Origin: Bifidobacterium choloepi
GTDB lineage: Bacteria > Actinomycetota > Actinomycetes > Actinomycetales > Bifidobacteriaceae
Direction of reading: 5' to 3'
DNA: 64,000 nt
NCBI RefSeq assembly: GCF_010667615.1
Contig: NZ_VYSG01000001.1
Location: 496,001 to 560,000 of the forward strand
The translations under genes were made by a program, and so were the position numbers. Below, piece after piece: positions 9,657-18,747 of this stretch (positions are counted from its first letter, which is position 1; each line of letters starts with the position of its first letter). The notes under the pieces were generated by a model. The model ran no database searches and was not told where the DNA came from. It was given only the letters and a program-made list of their open reading frames with translations.

Positions 9657-10990
9657 CGCCGCACGTCCTTTCCCCGCGACATGTGCGCGCCGTCCGTCGC
9701 GGACGAATCGTCCAGCTCGATCCGGATGGCGCCGGACGATTCGTCCGGTCCGGACGGCTCGCCGGCGGCGTCGGCGTCGCCGAGCGGCTCGCCGTCGAGG
9801 AAATGCCGGATGACGGCGTATGTGTCGGTGACGAGGTGCGTGGCGCGCGGGTACAGGAAGTAGCCGTGGACGCCGTTGCGGATGCGGTAGCACTCGACGT
9901 CGTTGCCGGCCTGCGCGAGCTCGCGCGCGTAGGTCTCGCCCTCGTCGCGCAGCGGACAGTATTCGGCCGTCATCATCAAGGTGCGCGGCTGGCGGGTCAG
10001 GTCGGTCGAGTTGAGCGGCGCGAAGTACGGGTCCATGAAGTCGGCCGGGCTCGACCGGTACATGTTGACATAGTCGGCCATGTCCTTCGCCGTGAGCATG
10101 TAGTCCTTGCCGTTCGTGCGCACCGAGTCGAAGAGCGTCGTGTCCGGATCGTAGTCGTTGTTCAGGCACGGATAGAGCATCATCTGCGTGCGGATGGCGA
10201 ACTCGCCGCGGTCGCGGGCCATCAGCGAGACGGCAGCCGTCAGGTTGCCGCCGGCGCTGTCGCCGAAGACGACGAGCCGCTCCGGCACGACGAACTGTTC
10301 CACGCCATGCACTGGCGGCAGCCGCAGCTCGCCGGTCGCCAGCTGGCGGGCGGCCTCGTAGCAGTCCTCCGGCGCCTGCGGGAACCGGTAGTCGGGCGCG
10401 CGGCGGTAGTCGACCGAGACGACGCGGCGATTGGTCTGCAGGGCGAGGTTGGCGCACGCGTCGGTATACAGCTCCGGACTGCCGGTCGCCCAGCCTCCGC
10501 CATGGATGAAGAGCACGGTGCCGTTCAGGTGCGTCGGCATCAGCGCCGGGTCGGTCAGGTCGGGCGTCGCCGTCGTGGCCGTCGCCGGCGCGTCCGGATA
10601 GCGGCCGCCGAACTGCATTTCTGGCCGGATGCGGCACGTGCGCGCGGCCGCCTGCCGGCGCTGGTCGTCGCCGAGCCGGATCTCGTTGCGGATTTCCTCG
10701 CCTTCCAGCTCGCGCAGCACCTCGGCGATCGACTCCTCCTGGCGGTGCTGCAAGGCGGCCTCGGCGGCGTGGCGCGTCTCGGTGACGGCCTGCAGCGGCG
10801 TGAAGACGCGCAGCGGCAGCCGGTAGTCGTCGGACATCGACAGGTGGATGTCCTGGACGGCGCATTTGCCGCGCAGGCCGCCCTCGAGCCGGGCGCCCAC
10901 GCCCTCGACGACGCGCTGCAGTCGGTACGCATGCGAGGCGTCCGGCGTCAGGTGCGTGATCGCCGAATAGATGGCCTTCGGAATCGGCAT
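9653..10990 (-). CDS. Alpha/beta hydrolase of the hormone-sensitive-lipase type
   Basis: A serine carboxyl-ester hydrolase is predicted. The ATG at 10990 has AAAGGA 8 bases upstream and yields 445 residues. HGGGW at about 163-167 forms the oxyanion hole, GDSAGG places the nucleophile at Ser245, and GVHGYF supplies a likely catalytic His. An N-terminal region of about 150 residues precedes the fold and is longer than usual. The C-terminal tail contains PDESSG and LDDSS, each encoded over a copy of the ACGAWTCGT motif (9736 and 9713). It is the first gene of the operon with the acyltransferase and zinc-ribbon protein. It may remove or prepare an acyl group for that pathway. Confidence 0.8.
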   Translation of the reverse strand: MPIPKAIYSAITHLTPDASHAYRLQRVVEGVGARLEGGLRGKCAVQDIHLSMSDDYRLPLRVFTPLQAVTETRHAAEAALQHRQEESIAEVLRELEGEEIRNEIRLGDDQRRQAAARTCRIRPEMQFGGRYPDAPATATTATPDLTDPALMPTHLNGTVLFIHGGGWATGSPELYTDACANLALQTNRRVVSVDYRRAPDYRFPQAPEDCYEAARQLATGELRLPPVHGVEQFVVPERLVVFGDSAGGNLTAAVSLMARDRGEFAIRTQMMLYPCLNNDYDPDTTLFDSVRTNGKDYMLTAKDMADYVNMYRSSPADFMDPYFAPLNSTDLTRQPRTLMMTAEYCPLRDEGETYARELAQAGNDVECYRIRNGVHGYFLYPRATHLVTDTYAVIRHFLDGEPLGDADAAGEPSGPDESSGAIRIELDDSSATDGAHMSRGKDVRR

Positions 10991-11076
10991 GGGCACCGTC
11001 CTTTCGCGAGAATCGTTCCCTCCATTGCCACCCAGCCTAGTCGCCGACACTCGCTACCGGCGAACCGGAGCGGCCG

Positions 11077-11988
11077 ATGTCAACCGCCTCCGGTTCGATG
11101 GAGCCCATGCCGCACCTCCTCATCGCCATCGAACGCGTCTTCTGCTGGTTCCTGCTGTACAGCTTCGTCGGCTGGCTGTGGGAAACCGGCCTCAACATCG
11201 TCATGAAGAAGCGGTTCGTCGACCGCGGCATGCTCAACGGGCCTCTGTGTCCGATCTACGGCTTCGGCGCGATGATCGTGCTGTTCGCGCTCGCCGGCGA
11301 ACACCAGCCGCTTGTCATCTTCCTGTCGAGCGGCGTGCTCGCCTGCACGCTCGAATATGTCACGTCGTGGGGCATCGAGAAGCTGTTCCACGTGCGGTTC
11401 TGGGACTATTCGAACAAGCCGTTCAACATCAACGGCCGCGTGTACCTGAACGGCTTCGTCGCGTTCGGTCTCGGCGCCACCGCCGTCAAGCTGTGGGTGC
11501 AGCCGTGGGTGCTCGGCTGGCTCGACCGTATTCCCGCCGTGCCGCTCGCTGTCGTCAGTGGCATCCTGCTCGCGATGCTGCTTGCCGACGCCGCCGTCAC
11601 GCTCGCCGGCCTGATCAGCCTGCGTTCGCGGCTCGGCCATGTCGAGACCGACATCAAGGACTGGAAGCAGGAAAAGATCGCCGAGATCGATCCGGTCATC
11701 ACGCGCGCCGACGAGCACCTTGCTTCCGCCAGGACGAGCGCCGACGAGAAGCTCGCCGCCGCGGAGTCGCGTGCCGACGGCCATGCCGCCGCCGTCAAGG
11801 CCGACGTCGCCCGTCGTCTCGACAGCACGCGCACCGGACGGCACGCCGAAGAGCTCGCCGCGAAGGTGCGCCACGAGTTCAGCTACCAGCAGCGCCGGCT
11901 TATCGAGAACTATCCGACACTGGAAGACCTGTCCCGTCCGAAGCTCGTCGCCGAGGTGCGGCGGCTGCTGAAGAAGGACAAGAAGTAG
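11077..11988 (+). CDS. CmpB-type putative ABC-transporter permease family membrane protein
   Basis: The family (PF06541-like) is annotated as a putative permease, but its role is unproven. The 303-residue product has an N-terminal membrane region with FLLYSFVGWLWE and GPLCPIYGFGAM, both hallmarks of the family, and about five hydrophobic segments up to residue 185. The remaining 115 residues form a charged Ala/Lys/Glu-rich helical tail, probably cytoplasmic coiled coil. The start at 11077 has GGAG six bases upstream; the alternative ATG at 11107 has its GGAG too close. It diverges from the hydrolase operon and converges on the Gfo/Idh gene. Confidence 0.7.
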   Translation: MSTASGSMEPMPHLLIAIERVFCWFLLYSFVGWLWETGLNIVMKKRFVDRGMLNGPLCPIYGFGAMIVLFALAGEHQPLVIFLSSGVLACTLEYVTSWGIEKLFHVRFWDYSNKPFNINGRVYLNGFVAFGLGATAVKLWVQPWVLGWLDRIPAVPLAVVSGILLAMLLADAAVTLAGLISLRSRLGHVETDIKDWKQEKIAEIDPVITRADEHLASARTSADEKLAAAESRADGHAAAVKADVARRLDSTRTGRHAEELAAKVRHEFSYQQRRLIENYPTLEDLSRPKLVAEVRRLLKKDKK

Positions 11989-12005
11989 CAGAGGCAGAAG
12001 GCCGA

Positions 12006-12983
12006 TTACATTCCCGCGCGTTCGCGCAACGCGTCCATCACGTCCAGCACGGCCAGTGTCATTGCGTGGGGCTGCTCCACGCATTCCAGAGCCCCGGCCG
12101 CCAACGCCCTGCGGCAGGCCTCGAATTCGTATTCGTAGCCGGAAATCATCGGCGGGATCGGCACGCGCTCGAGCACCGTGCCGTCGAGGTCCTCCAGCAC
12201 GATGCCGGTGACCAGCGACGTTCCCTCCACCTTGACGGTCCCCTTCGTGCCGTAGTAGTTGGCGAACTTGACGAACGGCCGCGGCTGCTCGACATTGTGG
12301 AAGACGGAGCAGGACGGGCCGCCGGGAAACTTCAGCTCGATCCAGTCGCGCACGTCCACGCCGCTCTCGATCTTGTCGCACCGGATGCTTTCGATGACCG
12401 GCGCCGGCGACGTGCCGAAATGCGCCATCAGCGCGTCGCCGATGGTGTACACGCCGAATTCCAGCAGCGCGCCGCCGCCCTCGGCCTTGTTGACGATCCG
12501 GTCGTGGGCGTCGACGAACACGTTGTTCGCCATCGTCGTTTCGGCCCGTCGGATGTCGCCGGCCTTTCCCGATTTCAGCAGGTCGTCGACGAGAAAACGC
12601 GCCGGCGCGTAGTTCGTCCAGTCGGCTTCCGTCGTGAACACGCCGTGTTCGTCCGCCAGCCGGAACACGTCGCGCGCCTCGGCTGCCGTCATGCAGTACG
12701 GCTTCTCGACAATGGTCGCCTTGCCGTGCTCGATCGCCTTCGTCGCGACCGTGCCGTGCAGCGAGTTGATGACGGCGACGTAGACGAGATCGACGGCGGG
12801 ATCGTCGAAGAACGCTTCCTCGTCCGTGTAGACGTTCCGGAAGCCGAACTTGTCGGCGAATTGCCGGGCCTTCCCTTCCGACCTGCCATACACGGCGTAC
12901 AGTTCGTAGCCGTCGCCCATCTTCGCCAGCGTCGCCGCCACGCGTCCGGCGATGAATCCGTCGCCATAGAATCCAATGCGCAT
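12006..12983 (-). CDS. Gfo/Idh/MocA family oxidoreductase
   Basis: An NAD(P)-dependent oxidoreductase acting on an unknown sugar or sugar-like substrate is predicted. The 325-residue product starts MRIGFYGDGFIAGRVAATL, a Rossmann GxGxxG-like turn. It carries the family EKP motif in ATIVEKPYCMT and a C-terminal alpha/beta domain with GGGALLEFGVYTIGDAL. Length is normal. The gene stands alone between a convergent CmpB-like gene and the YolD-like gene, so context gives no substrate. GAGGTGAAGC precedes the ATG. Confidence 0.85.
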   Translation of the reverse strand: MRIGFYGDGFIAGRVAATLAKMGDGYELYAVYGRSEGKARQFADKFGFRNVYTDEEAFFDDPAVDLVYVAVINSLHGTVATKAIEHGKATIVEKPYCMTAAEARDVFRLADEHGVFTTEADWTNYAPARFLVDDLLKSGKAGDIRRAETTMANNVFVDAHDRIVNKAEGGGALLEFGVYTIGDALMAHFGTSPAPVIESIRCDKIESGVDVRDWIELKFPGGPSCSVFHNVEQPRPFVKFANYYGTKGTVKVEGTSLVTGIVLEDLDGTVLERVPIPPMISGYEYEFEACRRALAAGALECVEQPHAMTLAVLDVMDALRERAGM

Positions 12984-13054
12984 GCTTCACCTCGATTTCC
13001 CCGTCATGATACCGCCGCCGCGACAGAGTTCCCGAACCGGACGGGAAACGGCGG

Positions 13055-13486
13055 TCAGAAATCAAGCGCGAGGATGGCGGACAGCGGGATGCGGCTGTCG
13101 TCATCCATGACGAGAACGCGTTCGGCGGCGTCGAAACGGCGGACGATGCCCTCGGTCAGCACATAGTCGCCGCCGCCGGCGCCGCGGGAACCGTCGGCCT
13201 GGAAATGCGTGATCGTCACCCATGGACGGTGCTCGAGCTGGCCGAGCAGTTCGACGAGGCGGCCGTTGAGGGAATCCTCGTCGTCGGGTCCGGGCTGCAG
13301 CCGGCCGCGTTCCTGCCGCTGCACGCTGCTGGTCTGCCGGTCGATGACGTCGTCGAAGCCGCGCAGCGCCGCGAACGGCATGAACTGGGCGGCGCGGTTG
13401 TGCACCGTCATGTGCGGCCGCGTGCGCGACCGGTGGTGCGGCAGGTCGATGATGTCGCCGTAGCGTTCCGTCGATTCGTCCAGCAT
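13055..13486 (-). CDS. YolD-like protein linked to the Y-family polymerase
   Basis: A small 143-residue soluble protein. The stretch HMTVHNRAAQFMPFAALRGF matches YolD-type proteins, which in Firmicutes lie next to UvrX/UmuC-type Y-family polymerases. Their biochemical role is not established. GGGGAG lies about 7 bases before the ATG. It follows the polymerase gene by about 100 bases on the same strand. It is therefore probably part of the same SOS-induced transcript driven from the LexA box at 15119. Confidence 0.65.
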   Translation of the reverse strand: MLDESTERYGDIIDLPHHRSRTRPHMTVHNRAAQFMPFAALRGFDDVIDRQTSSVQRQERGRLQPGPDDEDSLNGRLVELLGQLEHRPWVTITHFQADGSRGAGGGDYVLTEGIVRRFDAAERVLVMDDDSRIPLSAILALDF

Positions 13487-13589
13487 GATGTCACTCCCCT
13501 TTTCGCCGCGCGTATGGTTGCGCGAGTCGTCGCCGGTTGCGGCTGTCGATATCGGTGTCGATAGTGCACGATCCTTCCGTCATGGCCTG

Positions 13590-15107
13590 TCACGCCGCGT
13601 GGCCGCCAATCTGGTTGTTGCGCTGGATGCCGGTGGCGCCCTCGTCGAGGTCCATGCCCTTGATGACGGCGTTGCCGCCGAATTTTTTCTTGATGTCGAG
13701 CACGGCGCGCTGCACGGCAATGTCCTGGCGGTCGTCGGCGGCACCGGACTCGTCGAAGAGACCGGGCTGTTCGTAGCCACCCTCCCCCGGTCCGCGCACA
13801 TGGCAGATCTCGACGGTGATGCGCCGCACGGCCAGCGATGGGTCGACAATCCGGTCGAACAGCGAACCGGTCGCCTCGCGGATGGCGCGCGCCGACGACG
13901 TGAACCGGCCGAGATCCATCGAACCGTGGACGCCTTTCGGCCGCGGGCGCCCGTAGCGGTCGTAGGACAGCGGCCCGTCGTAGGCGCCGCGGCCGCGCGG
14001 CATGCCGTCGGCGCCGCGTCCGCCGAGTCCGGGCGCCAGGCTCGAGCCGTCGTAGTGGACGGCGAGCGCCACCCTGTCGCCGGTCGACTGCTTCTCGACG
14101 AGGTCGAGCGCGATCCGGTCGGCCATTTCGCAGGCGACGTTGCGCGCCTCGGCGAAACGGTACGGCCGCGGCAGCACCTGGCCGTCGCCATGGCTGCGCA
14201 CCGACGGCCGGTAGGCCTTGATGTCGGCGATCGTGACGGGTTCCCAGCCCCAGGCATGGTCGATGAGCAGTTCGGCGTTGACGCCGAACATGCGGTAGAG
14301 CATGTCCTCGTTGTAGGCCTCTCCCGGAGCGCCGAGCGAGCAGCGGGCGATATCGCCCATCGTCCACAGGCCGGCGTGCTCGAGCTTGCGGGCGGTGCCG
14401 CGGCCGACGCGCCAGAAGTCGGTGAGCGGCCGGTGGCTCCAGAGCCGTCGGCGGTAGGACGTTTCGTCGAGTTCGGCGATGCGCACGCCGTCGCGGTCGG
14501 CGGGGATGTGCTTGGCGACGATGTCCATCGCCACCTTGGCGAGGTAGAGGTTCGTGCCGATGCCGGCCGTCGCCGTGATGCCGGTGACCGCGCAGATGTC
14601 GGCGACGATGCGCCGGGCCAGTTCGTGGGCCGTGCAGCCGTAGTAGCCGAGATAGTGCGTGACGTCGATGAACACCTCGTCGACCGAGTAGACGTGGATG
14701 TCGTCGGCCGACGCGTAGTCGAGGTAGATGCCGTAGATCTTCGCGCTCGTCTCGAGGTAGTACGCCATGCGCGGCTTGGCGACGACGAATCCGGCCTCGA
14801 GCGCCGGATTGGCGGCCAGTTGGGCAGCGTTGACGGAGTTGCCGGACAGCCGGCGTCCGGGCGCCCGCAGTCGCCGCCGTTCGTTGACCTGCTGCATGAT
14901 GCGCTTGACCTCGAACAGGCGCGGGCGACCGGCAATGCCGTACGCCTTGAGCGTCGGCGAGACGGCGAGACAGATCGTCTTGTCGGTGCGCGAGGCGTCG
15001 GCGACGACAAGGTTCGTCGCCAGCGGGTCGAGGCCCATCGAGGCGCACTCGGCCGAGGCATAGAACGACTTCAAGTCGATCGCCAGATAGGTTCGCGGTT
15101 CAGCCAT
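13590..15107 (-). CDS. Y-family DNA polymerase (DinB/UvrX-like translesion polymerase)
   Basis: An error-prone translesion DNA polymerase is predicted. The 505-residue product begins MAEPRTYLAIDLKSFYASAE, with the first catalytic Asp in AIDLKSFY. The second catalytic pair sits in HVYSVDEVFIDV (SxDE). A helix-hairpin-helix region near FWRVGRGTARKLEHAGL and a little-finger domain follow. The LKSFYASAE form and the YolD partner make it closer to Firmicutes UvrX-type polymerases than to classical DinB. The start could be ATG 15107 or 15116. A perfect LexA box lies 3-12 bases upstream of these, so the gene is almost surely SOS-regulated. Confidence 0.88.
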   Translation of the reverse strand: MAEPRTYLAIDLKSFYASAECASMGLDPLATNLVVADASRTDKTICLAVSPTLKAYGIAGRPRLFEVKRIMQQVNERRRLRAPGRRLSGNSVNAAQLAANPALEAGFVVAKPRMAYYLETSAKIYGIYLDYASADDIHVYSVDEVFIDVTHYLGYYGCTAHELARRIVADICAVTGITATAGIGTNLYLAKVAMDIVAKHIPADRDGVRIAELDETSYRRRLWSHRPLTDFWRVGRGTARKLEHAGLWTMGDIARCSLGAPGEAYNEDMLYRMFGVNAELLIDHAWGWEPVTIADIKAYRPSVRSHGDGQVLPRPYRFAEARNVACEMADRIALDLVEKQSTGDRVALAVHYDGSSLAPGLGGRGADGMPRGRGAYDGPLSYDRYGRPRPKGVHGSMDLGRFTSSARAIREATGSLFDRIVDPSLAVRRITVEICHVRGPGEGGYEQPGLFDESGAADDRQDIAVQRAVLDIKKKFGGNAVIKGMDLDEGATGIQRNNQIGGHAA

Positions 15108-15118
15108 GCCATCCATTA

Positions 15119-15134
15119 TCGAACAATTGTTCGA
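15119..15134. promoter_or_regulatory. LexA (SOS) box of the Y-family polymerase gene
   Basis: TCGAACAATTGTTCGA is a perfect 16-bp palindrome matching the Gram-positive/actinobacterial SOS consensus CGAACN4GTTCG. It lies immediately upstream of the polymerase start codon, where bound LexA would block initiation. No other exact box was seen in the window. Confidence 0.85.
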
Positions 15135-15195
15135 AGCGGTCCAATCGGCGTTTCGGCAGCAGCTATCAGGACTACCGGGACGACGGCAACAAAAA

Positions 15196-15238
15196 GATGT
15201 CGCCATTCCCGTGATCCGATCACGGGAATGGCGACATC
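15196..15238 (-). terminator. 43-bp perfect palindrome with U-tract, terminator
   Basis: Two 21-base arms flank a single central base, the core being CCCGTGATCCGATCACGGG. On the minus strand it is followed by TTTTTGTT, giving a textbook intrinsic terminator for the coiled-coil membrane protein gene at 15278-15811. The same core recurs at 37596 and 39155. Confidence 0.85.
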
Positions 15239-15277
15239 CAGAAAAGAAGTATCGGCGTTACACGTAGCCGATCGGCG

Positions 15278-15811
15278 TCAGCAGAAGCCGAGGATGATGC
15301 CGATGACGGTGAGGGCGACGGCAATCCAGCAGCCGACGATGCCCTTGTAGTGGCGGCCCGGCTCGTAGACGTCGACGAGACCCCAGATGCACAGCAGCAC
15401 CGGCGTGATCGCGGCCCAGAACAGGTACTTGATCTGCGTGCCCGCGCACAGCTCGAGGATCTCGAGGATGACGAACAGGATGCCGAACACGAGCGCCAGC
15501 ACGACGCTGGCCGGATAGCCGGTGTTCTCGAGATCCTCGTCGGCCTCGCGCTCCTCGAGCTCGTCGACGCGCTCCTCGGCGAGCTGCTCGCGCTGGCGCG
15601 CCAGCTCGCGTTCGCGGTCGCGCTTCTCGCGCTCGCGGCGTTCGCGACGGTCGTCCTCGAGCTCCTCGCGATGCTTTTCGTCGCGATAGTCCTTGCTGTG
15701 CTCGGAACGCTCGAGCGCTTCCGCGCCCGTCGTCTTCGCTGCGGCCTTCCTGACGTCTTCGGCGGCGGCGCCGCTCTTCTTCGTGCCGTCGGACTTCTCG
15801 TCGTTGGCCAT
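15278..15811 (-). CDS. Charged coiled-coil protein with C-terminal membrane segments
   Basis: The function is unknown. The start chosen is the ATG at 15811 (MANDEKSDGTKK), with GGGGGA just upstream; the ATG at 15823 would sit too close to its ribosome site. Of 177 residues, about 1-95 are highly charged. This part includes a long Arg/Glu helix (DRRERREREKRDRERELARQ) likely to form a coiled coil. It is followed by three hydrophobic stretches, such as VVLALVFGILFVILEIL. It looks like a small membrane-anchored cytoplasmic coil. It is followed by a strong terminator and is divergent from purF. Confidence 0.65.
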   Translation of the reverse strand: MANDEKSDGTKKSGAAAEDVRKAAAKTTGAEALERSEHSKDYRDEKHREELEDDRRERREREKRDRERELARQREQLAEERVDELEEREADEDLENTGYPASVVLALVFGILFVILEILELCAGTQIKYLFWAAITPVLLCIWGLVDVYEPGRHYKGIVGCWIAVALTVIGIILGFC

Positions 15812-16100
15812 GTCGTCCCCCATTCCTGACAGAGTTTCCCTTTACCAGCGATTGTAGGAATGCGGCGATTCTCCCGCCTTCGATTTCCCTGTGCGACAAA
15901 TGGCGCCCGTCCACATTGCGAAAGACGGTCCGCAATGTAACCCCGTCGGAAAACGGTGGAAAACCGCCGATCCGTCCGGTTCGCGCCAGCGGCCGGAGCG
16001 ACCTCCACGCCCCCGTGGGCGCCCCCTTGTAGTCGGAAGTTGCTAGGGTTGGCCTCGGCAGAGAAACCCCCGTCTTTCCCACCCTGGAAGGAGTCTTGGC

Positions 16101-17609
16101 TTGTCGGCTGAACTCGAGGACATCCATGAAGAATGCGGTATTTTCGGCGTATGGGGTCACCCCGACGCCGCGCGCCTGACCTACTTCGGCCTGCACGCGC
16201 TGCAGCACCGCGGCCAGGAGGGCGCGGGAATCGTATCCAACGACGGCGGCCACCTGATCGGCCACCGGGGGCTCGGGCTGCTCACGCAGGTCTTCCACGA
16301 CGAGAAGGACATCGAGAAGCTCAGGGGCGACCGGGCGATCGGCCACGTACGCTACGCGACGGCCGGCAGCGGCGGCCTCGACAACATCCAGCCGTTCGTC
16401 TTCCGCTTCCATGACGGCGACATGGCACTGTGTCACAACGGCAACCTGACCAACTGCCAGTCGCTGCGGCGCGCCCTCGAGGACGACGGCGCAATCTTCC
16501 ATTCGAATTCGGACACCGAAGTCCTCATGCACCTCATCCGCCGCTCGGTGCGCGGCACGTTCGTCGACAAGCTCAAGGAAGCGCTCAACACCGTCCACGG
16601 CGGCTTCGCCTACCTGATCATGACCGAGCACGAGATGGTCGGCGCGCTCGACCCGAACGGCTTCCGCCCGCTCTCGCTCGGCCGCATGAAGAACGGCGCC
16701 TACGTGCTCGCGTCGGAAACCTGCGCGCTCGACGTCGTCGGCGCCGAGCTCGTGCGCAACATCCGTCCCGGCGAAATCGTCATCGTCAACGACGACGGCT
16801 ACCGGGTCGTCCAGTACACCGGGCTGACGCAGCTGTCGATCTGCTCGATGGAGTTCATCTACTTCGCCCGCCCCGACTCCGACATCTACGGCGTCAACGT
16901 CCACACGGCCCGCAAGCGCATGGGCGCGCGCCTGGCACAGGAGGCGCCGGCCGACGCCGATATGGTCATCGGCGTGCCGAACTCGTCGCTGTCGGCGGCG
17001 TCCGGCTACGCCGAGACGATCGGCCTGCCGAACGAGATGGGCCTGATCAAGAACCAGTACATCGCCCGCACGTTCATCCAGCCGACGCAGGAACTGCGCG
17101 AGCAGGGCGTCAGGATGAAGCTGTCGGCGGTGCGTTCCGTCGTCAAGGGCAAGCGCGTCGTCGTGCTGGACGACTCGATTGTCCGCGGCACGACGTCGAA
17201 GTACATCGTCAGCCTGCTGCGCGAGGCCGGCGCCGCCGAGGTCCACATGCGCATCAGCTCGCCGCCGCTCAAGTATCCGTGCTTCTACGGCATCGACATC
17301 TCGACGACGAAGGAACTCATCGCCGCGAAGAAGTCGGTCGACGAGATCCGCGACTACATCGGCGCCGACTCGCTGGCGTTCCTCTCGCTCGACGGCCTCA
17401 TCGAGTCGATCGGCCTGAACGCCGACGCGCCGTACGGAGGCCTGTGCGTGGCGTACTTCAACGGCGACTATCCGACGACGCTCGACGACTACGAGCCGGC
17501 GTTCCTCGCCTCGCTCACCGAGGAGGACCGCCAGCGCCTGCCCCGGTTCGCCCGCGACGTCAGCGAATACAACGGCAACGAATACCAGGTCACCACGGAT
17601 TTCGAATAA
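16101..17609 (+). CDS. purF: Amidophosphoribosyltransferase (PurF)
   Basis: PurF catalyses the committed purine step, PRPP plus glutamine to phosphoribosylamine. The TTG at 16101 has GGAAGGAG seven bases upstream and gives 502 residues. A short propeptide precedes the N-terminal nucleophile Cys12 in HEECGIFG, so cleavage before this Cys is expected. The Ntn-glutaminase region contains [12 protein letters not shown] and RYATAGSG. The phosphoribosyltransferase PRPP loop is [14 protein letters not shown]. Length matches Bacillus-type PurF. It heads a purF-purM-purD run with gaps of 21 and 49 bases. The 277-base upstream region probably holds the promoter; no riboswitch was recognised. Confidence 0.97.
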   Translation: MSAELEDIHEECGIFGVWGHPDAARLTYFGLHALQHRGQEGAGIVSNDGGHLIGHRGLGLLTQVFHDEKDIEKLRGDRAIGHVRYATAGSGGLDNIQPFVFRFHDGDMALCHNGNLTNCQSLRRALEDDGAIFHSNSDTEVLMHLIRRSVRGTFVDKLKEALNTVHGGFAYLIMTEHEMVGALDPNGFRPLSLGRMKNGAYVLASETCALDVVGAELVRNIRPGEIVIVNDDGYRVVQYTGLTQLSICSMEFIYFARPDSDIYGVNVHTARKRMGARLAQEAPADADMVIGVPNSSLSAASGYAETIGLPNEMGLIKNQYIARTFIQPTQELREQGVRMKLSAVRSVVKGKRVVVLDDSIVRGTTSKYIVSLLREAGAAEVHMRISSPPLKYPCFYGIDISTTKELIAAKKSVDEIRDYIGADSLAFLSLDGLIESIGLNADAPYGGLCVAYFNGDYPTTLDDYEPAFLASLTEEDRQRLPRFARDVSEYNGNEYQVTTDFE

Positions 17610-17630
17610 CTACAAGGAAAGGCCCAACGA

Positions 17631-18698
17631 ATGCCCAAGGCATATGAAGACGCCGGCGTGAGCGTCGAAGCGGGATACGAAGTCGTCAAGCGCATCAAGT
17701 CGCACGTGGCGCGCACCGACCGGCCGGGCGTCGTCGGCGGCATCGGCGGCTTCGGCGGCCTGTTCGACCTCGCGTCGCTCGACTACAGGGAGCCGGTGCT
17801 GATCTCCGGCACCGACGGCGTCGGCACGAAGCTCGTCGTCGCCAGGATGATGGATTCGCACCGCACGATCGGCGTCGACTGCGTGGCGATGTGCGTCAAC
17901 GACATCGCCGCCCAGGGCGCCGAGCCGCTGTTCTTCCTCGACTACATCGCCTGCGGCAAGAACCATCCGGCGCTGCTCGAGCAGGTCGTCGCCGGCGTGG
18001 CCGACGGCTGCGTCGAGGCAGGCGCCGCGCTGATCGGCGGCGAGACGGCGGAAATGCCGGGCATGTACGACGAGGACGAATACGATCTCGCCGGCTTCGC
18101 GGTCGGCGTCGCCGAGAAGTCGAGAATCGTCGACGGCTCGGCCATCGTCGCCGGCGACGTGCTGATCGGCCTGCCGTCGAGCGGCATCCACTCGAACGGC
18201 TTCTCGCTCGTGCGCCGCGCCCTGTTCGACCACGGCGGCTACTCGGTCGACGACGTCCTGCCGGAACTCAACGGCGGCGACGATTCGTCCGCCAATGCCG
18301 GGGCCCGCACGCTCGGCGATGTCATCCTGACGCCGACGAAGATCTACGTCAAGGCCCTGAAGCCGCTGTTCGCCGCTGACGGTCTCGTCCACGGCGTCGC
18401 CCACATCACCGGCGGCGGCTTCGTCGAGAACGTCCCGCGCATGATCCCCGACGGCCTGGCCGCACACATCGAGCTCGGCAGCTGGACCGTGCCGCCGATC
18501 TTCGATGTCATCGAGAAGGCCGGCGAAATCGACCACATGGAAATGTACAACGTCTTCAACATGGGCATCGGCATGGTCGTCGCCGTGCCGGCCGAGCGCG
18601 CCGACGAGGCGCTCGCCGCGCTCGAGTCCGTCGGCGAGCGGGGCGTGAAGATCGGACGAATCGTGCCGAAGACACAGGAAGACGTCGAACTCGCGTGA
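17631..18698 (+). CDS. purM: AIR synthetase (phosphoribosylformylglycinamidine cyclo-ligase)
   Basis: PurM closes FGAM to AIR with ATP. The 355-residue product begins [19 protein letters not shown]. It carries the [10 protein letters not shown] nucleotide/phosphate motif, [12 protein letters not shown], and the [11 protein letters not shown] and [16 protein letters not shown] signatures. AAGGAAAGG sits 6-8 bases before the ATG. A short acidic-Ser insert ([10 protein letters not shown]) is encoded over one ACGATTCGT motif at 18280, and a second copy lies at 18656 in IGRIVP. The gene lies between purF and purD in one transcription unit. Confidence 0.97.
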   Translation: MPKAYEDAGVSVEAGYEVVKRIKSHVARTDRPGVVGGIGGFGGLFDLASLDYREPVLISGTDGVGTKLVVARMMDSHRTIGVDCVAMCVNDIAAQGAEPLFFLDYIACGKNHPALLEQVVAGVADGCVEAGAALIGGETAEMPGMYDEDEYDLAGFAVGVAEKSRIVDGSAIVAGDVLIGLPSSGIHSNGFSLVRRALFDHGGYSVDDVLPELNGGDDSSANAGARTLGDVILTPTKIYVKALKPLFAADGLVHGVAHITGGGFVENVPRMIPDGLAAHIELGSWTVPPIFDVIEKAGEIDHMEMYNVFNMGIGMVVAVPAERADEALAALESVGERGVKIGRIVPKTQEDVELA

Positions 18699-18747
18699 GC
18701 TTATGGACCTCCTCTCCGGAGGAGTCCGAATTGGAGAAAGATACATC

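Noticed and set aside
15824..16100. A purine riboswitch upstream of purF
   Set aside because: I could not find the paired helices and conserved loops of a purine or other known purine-related riboswitch.
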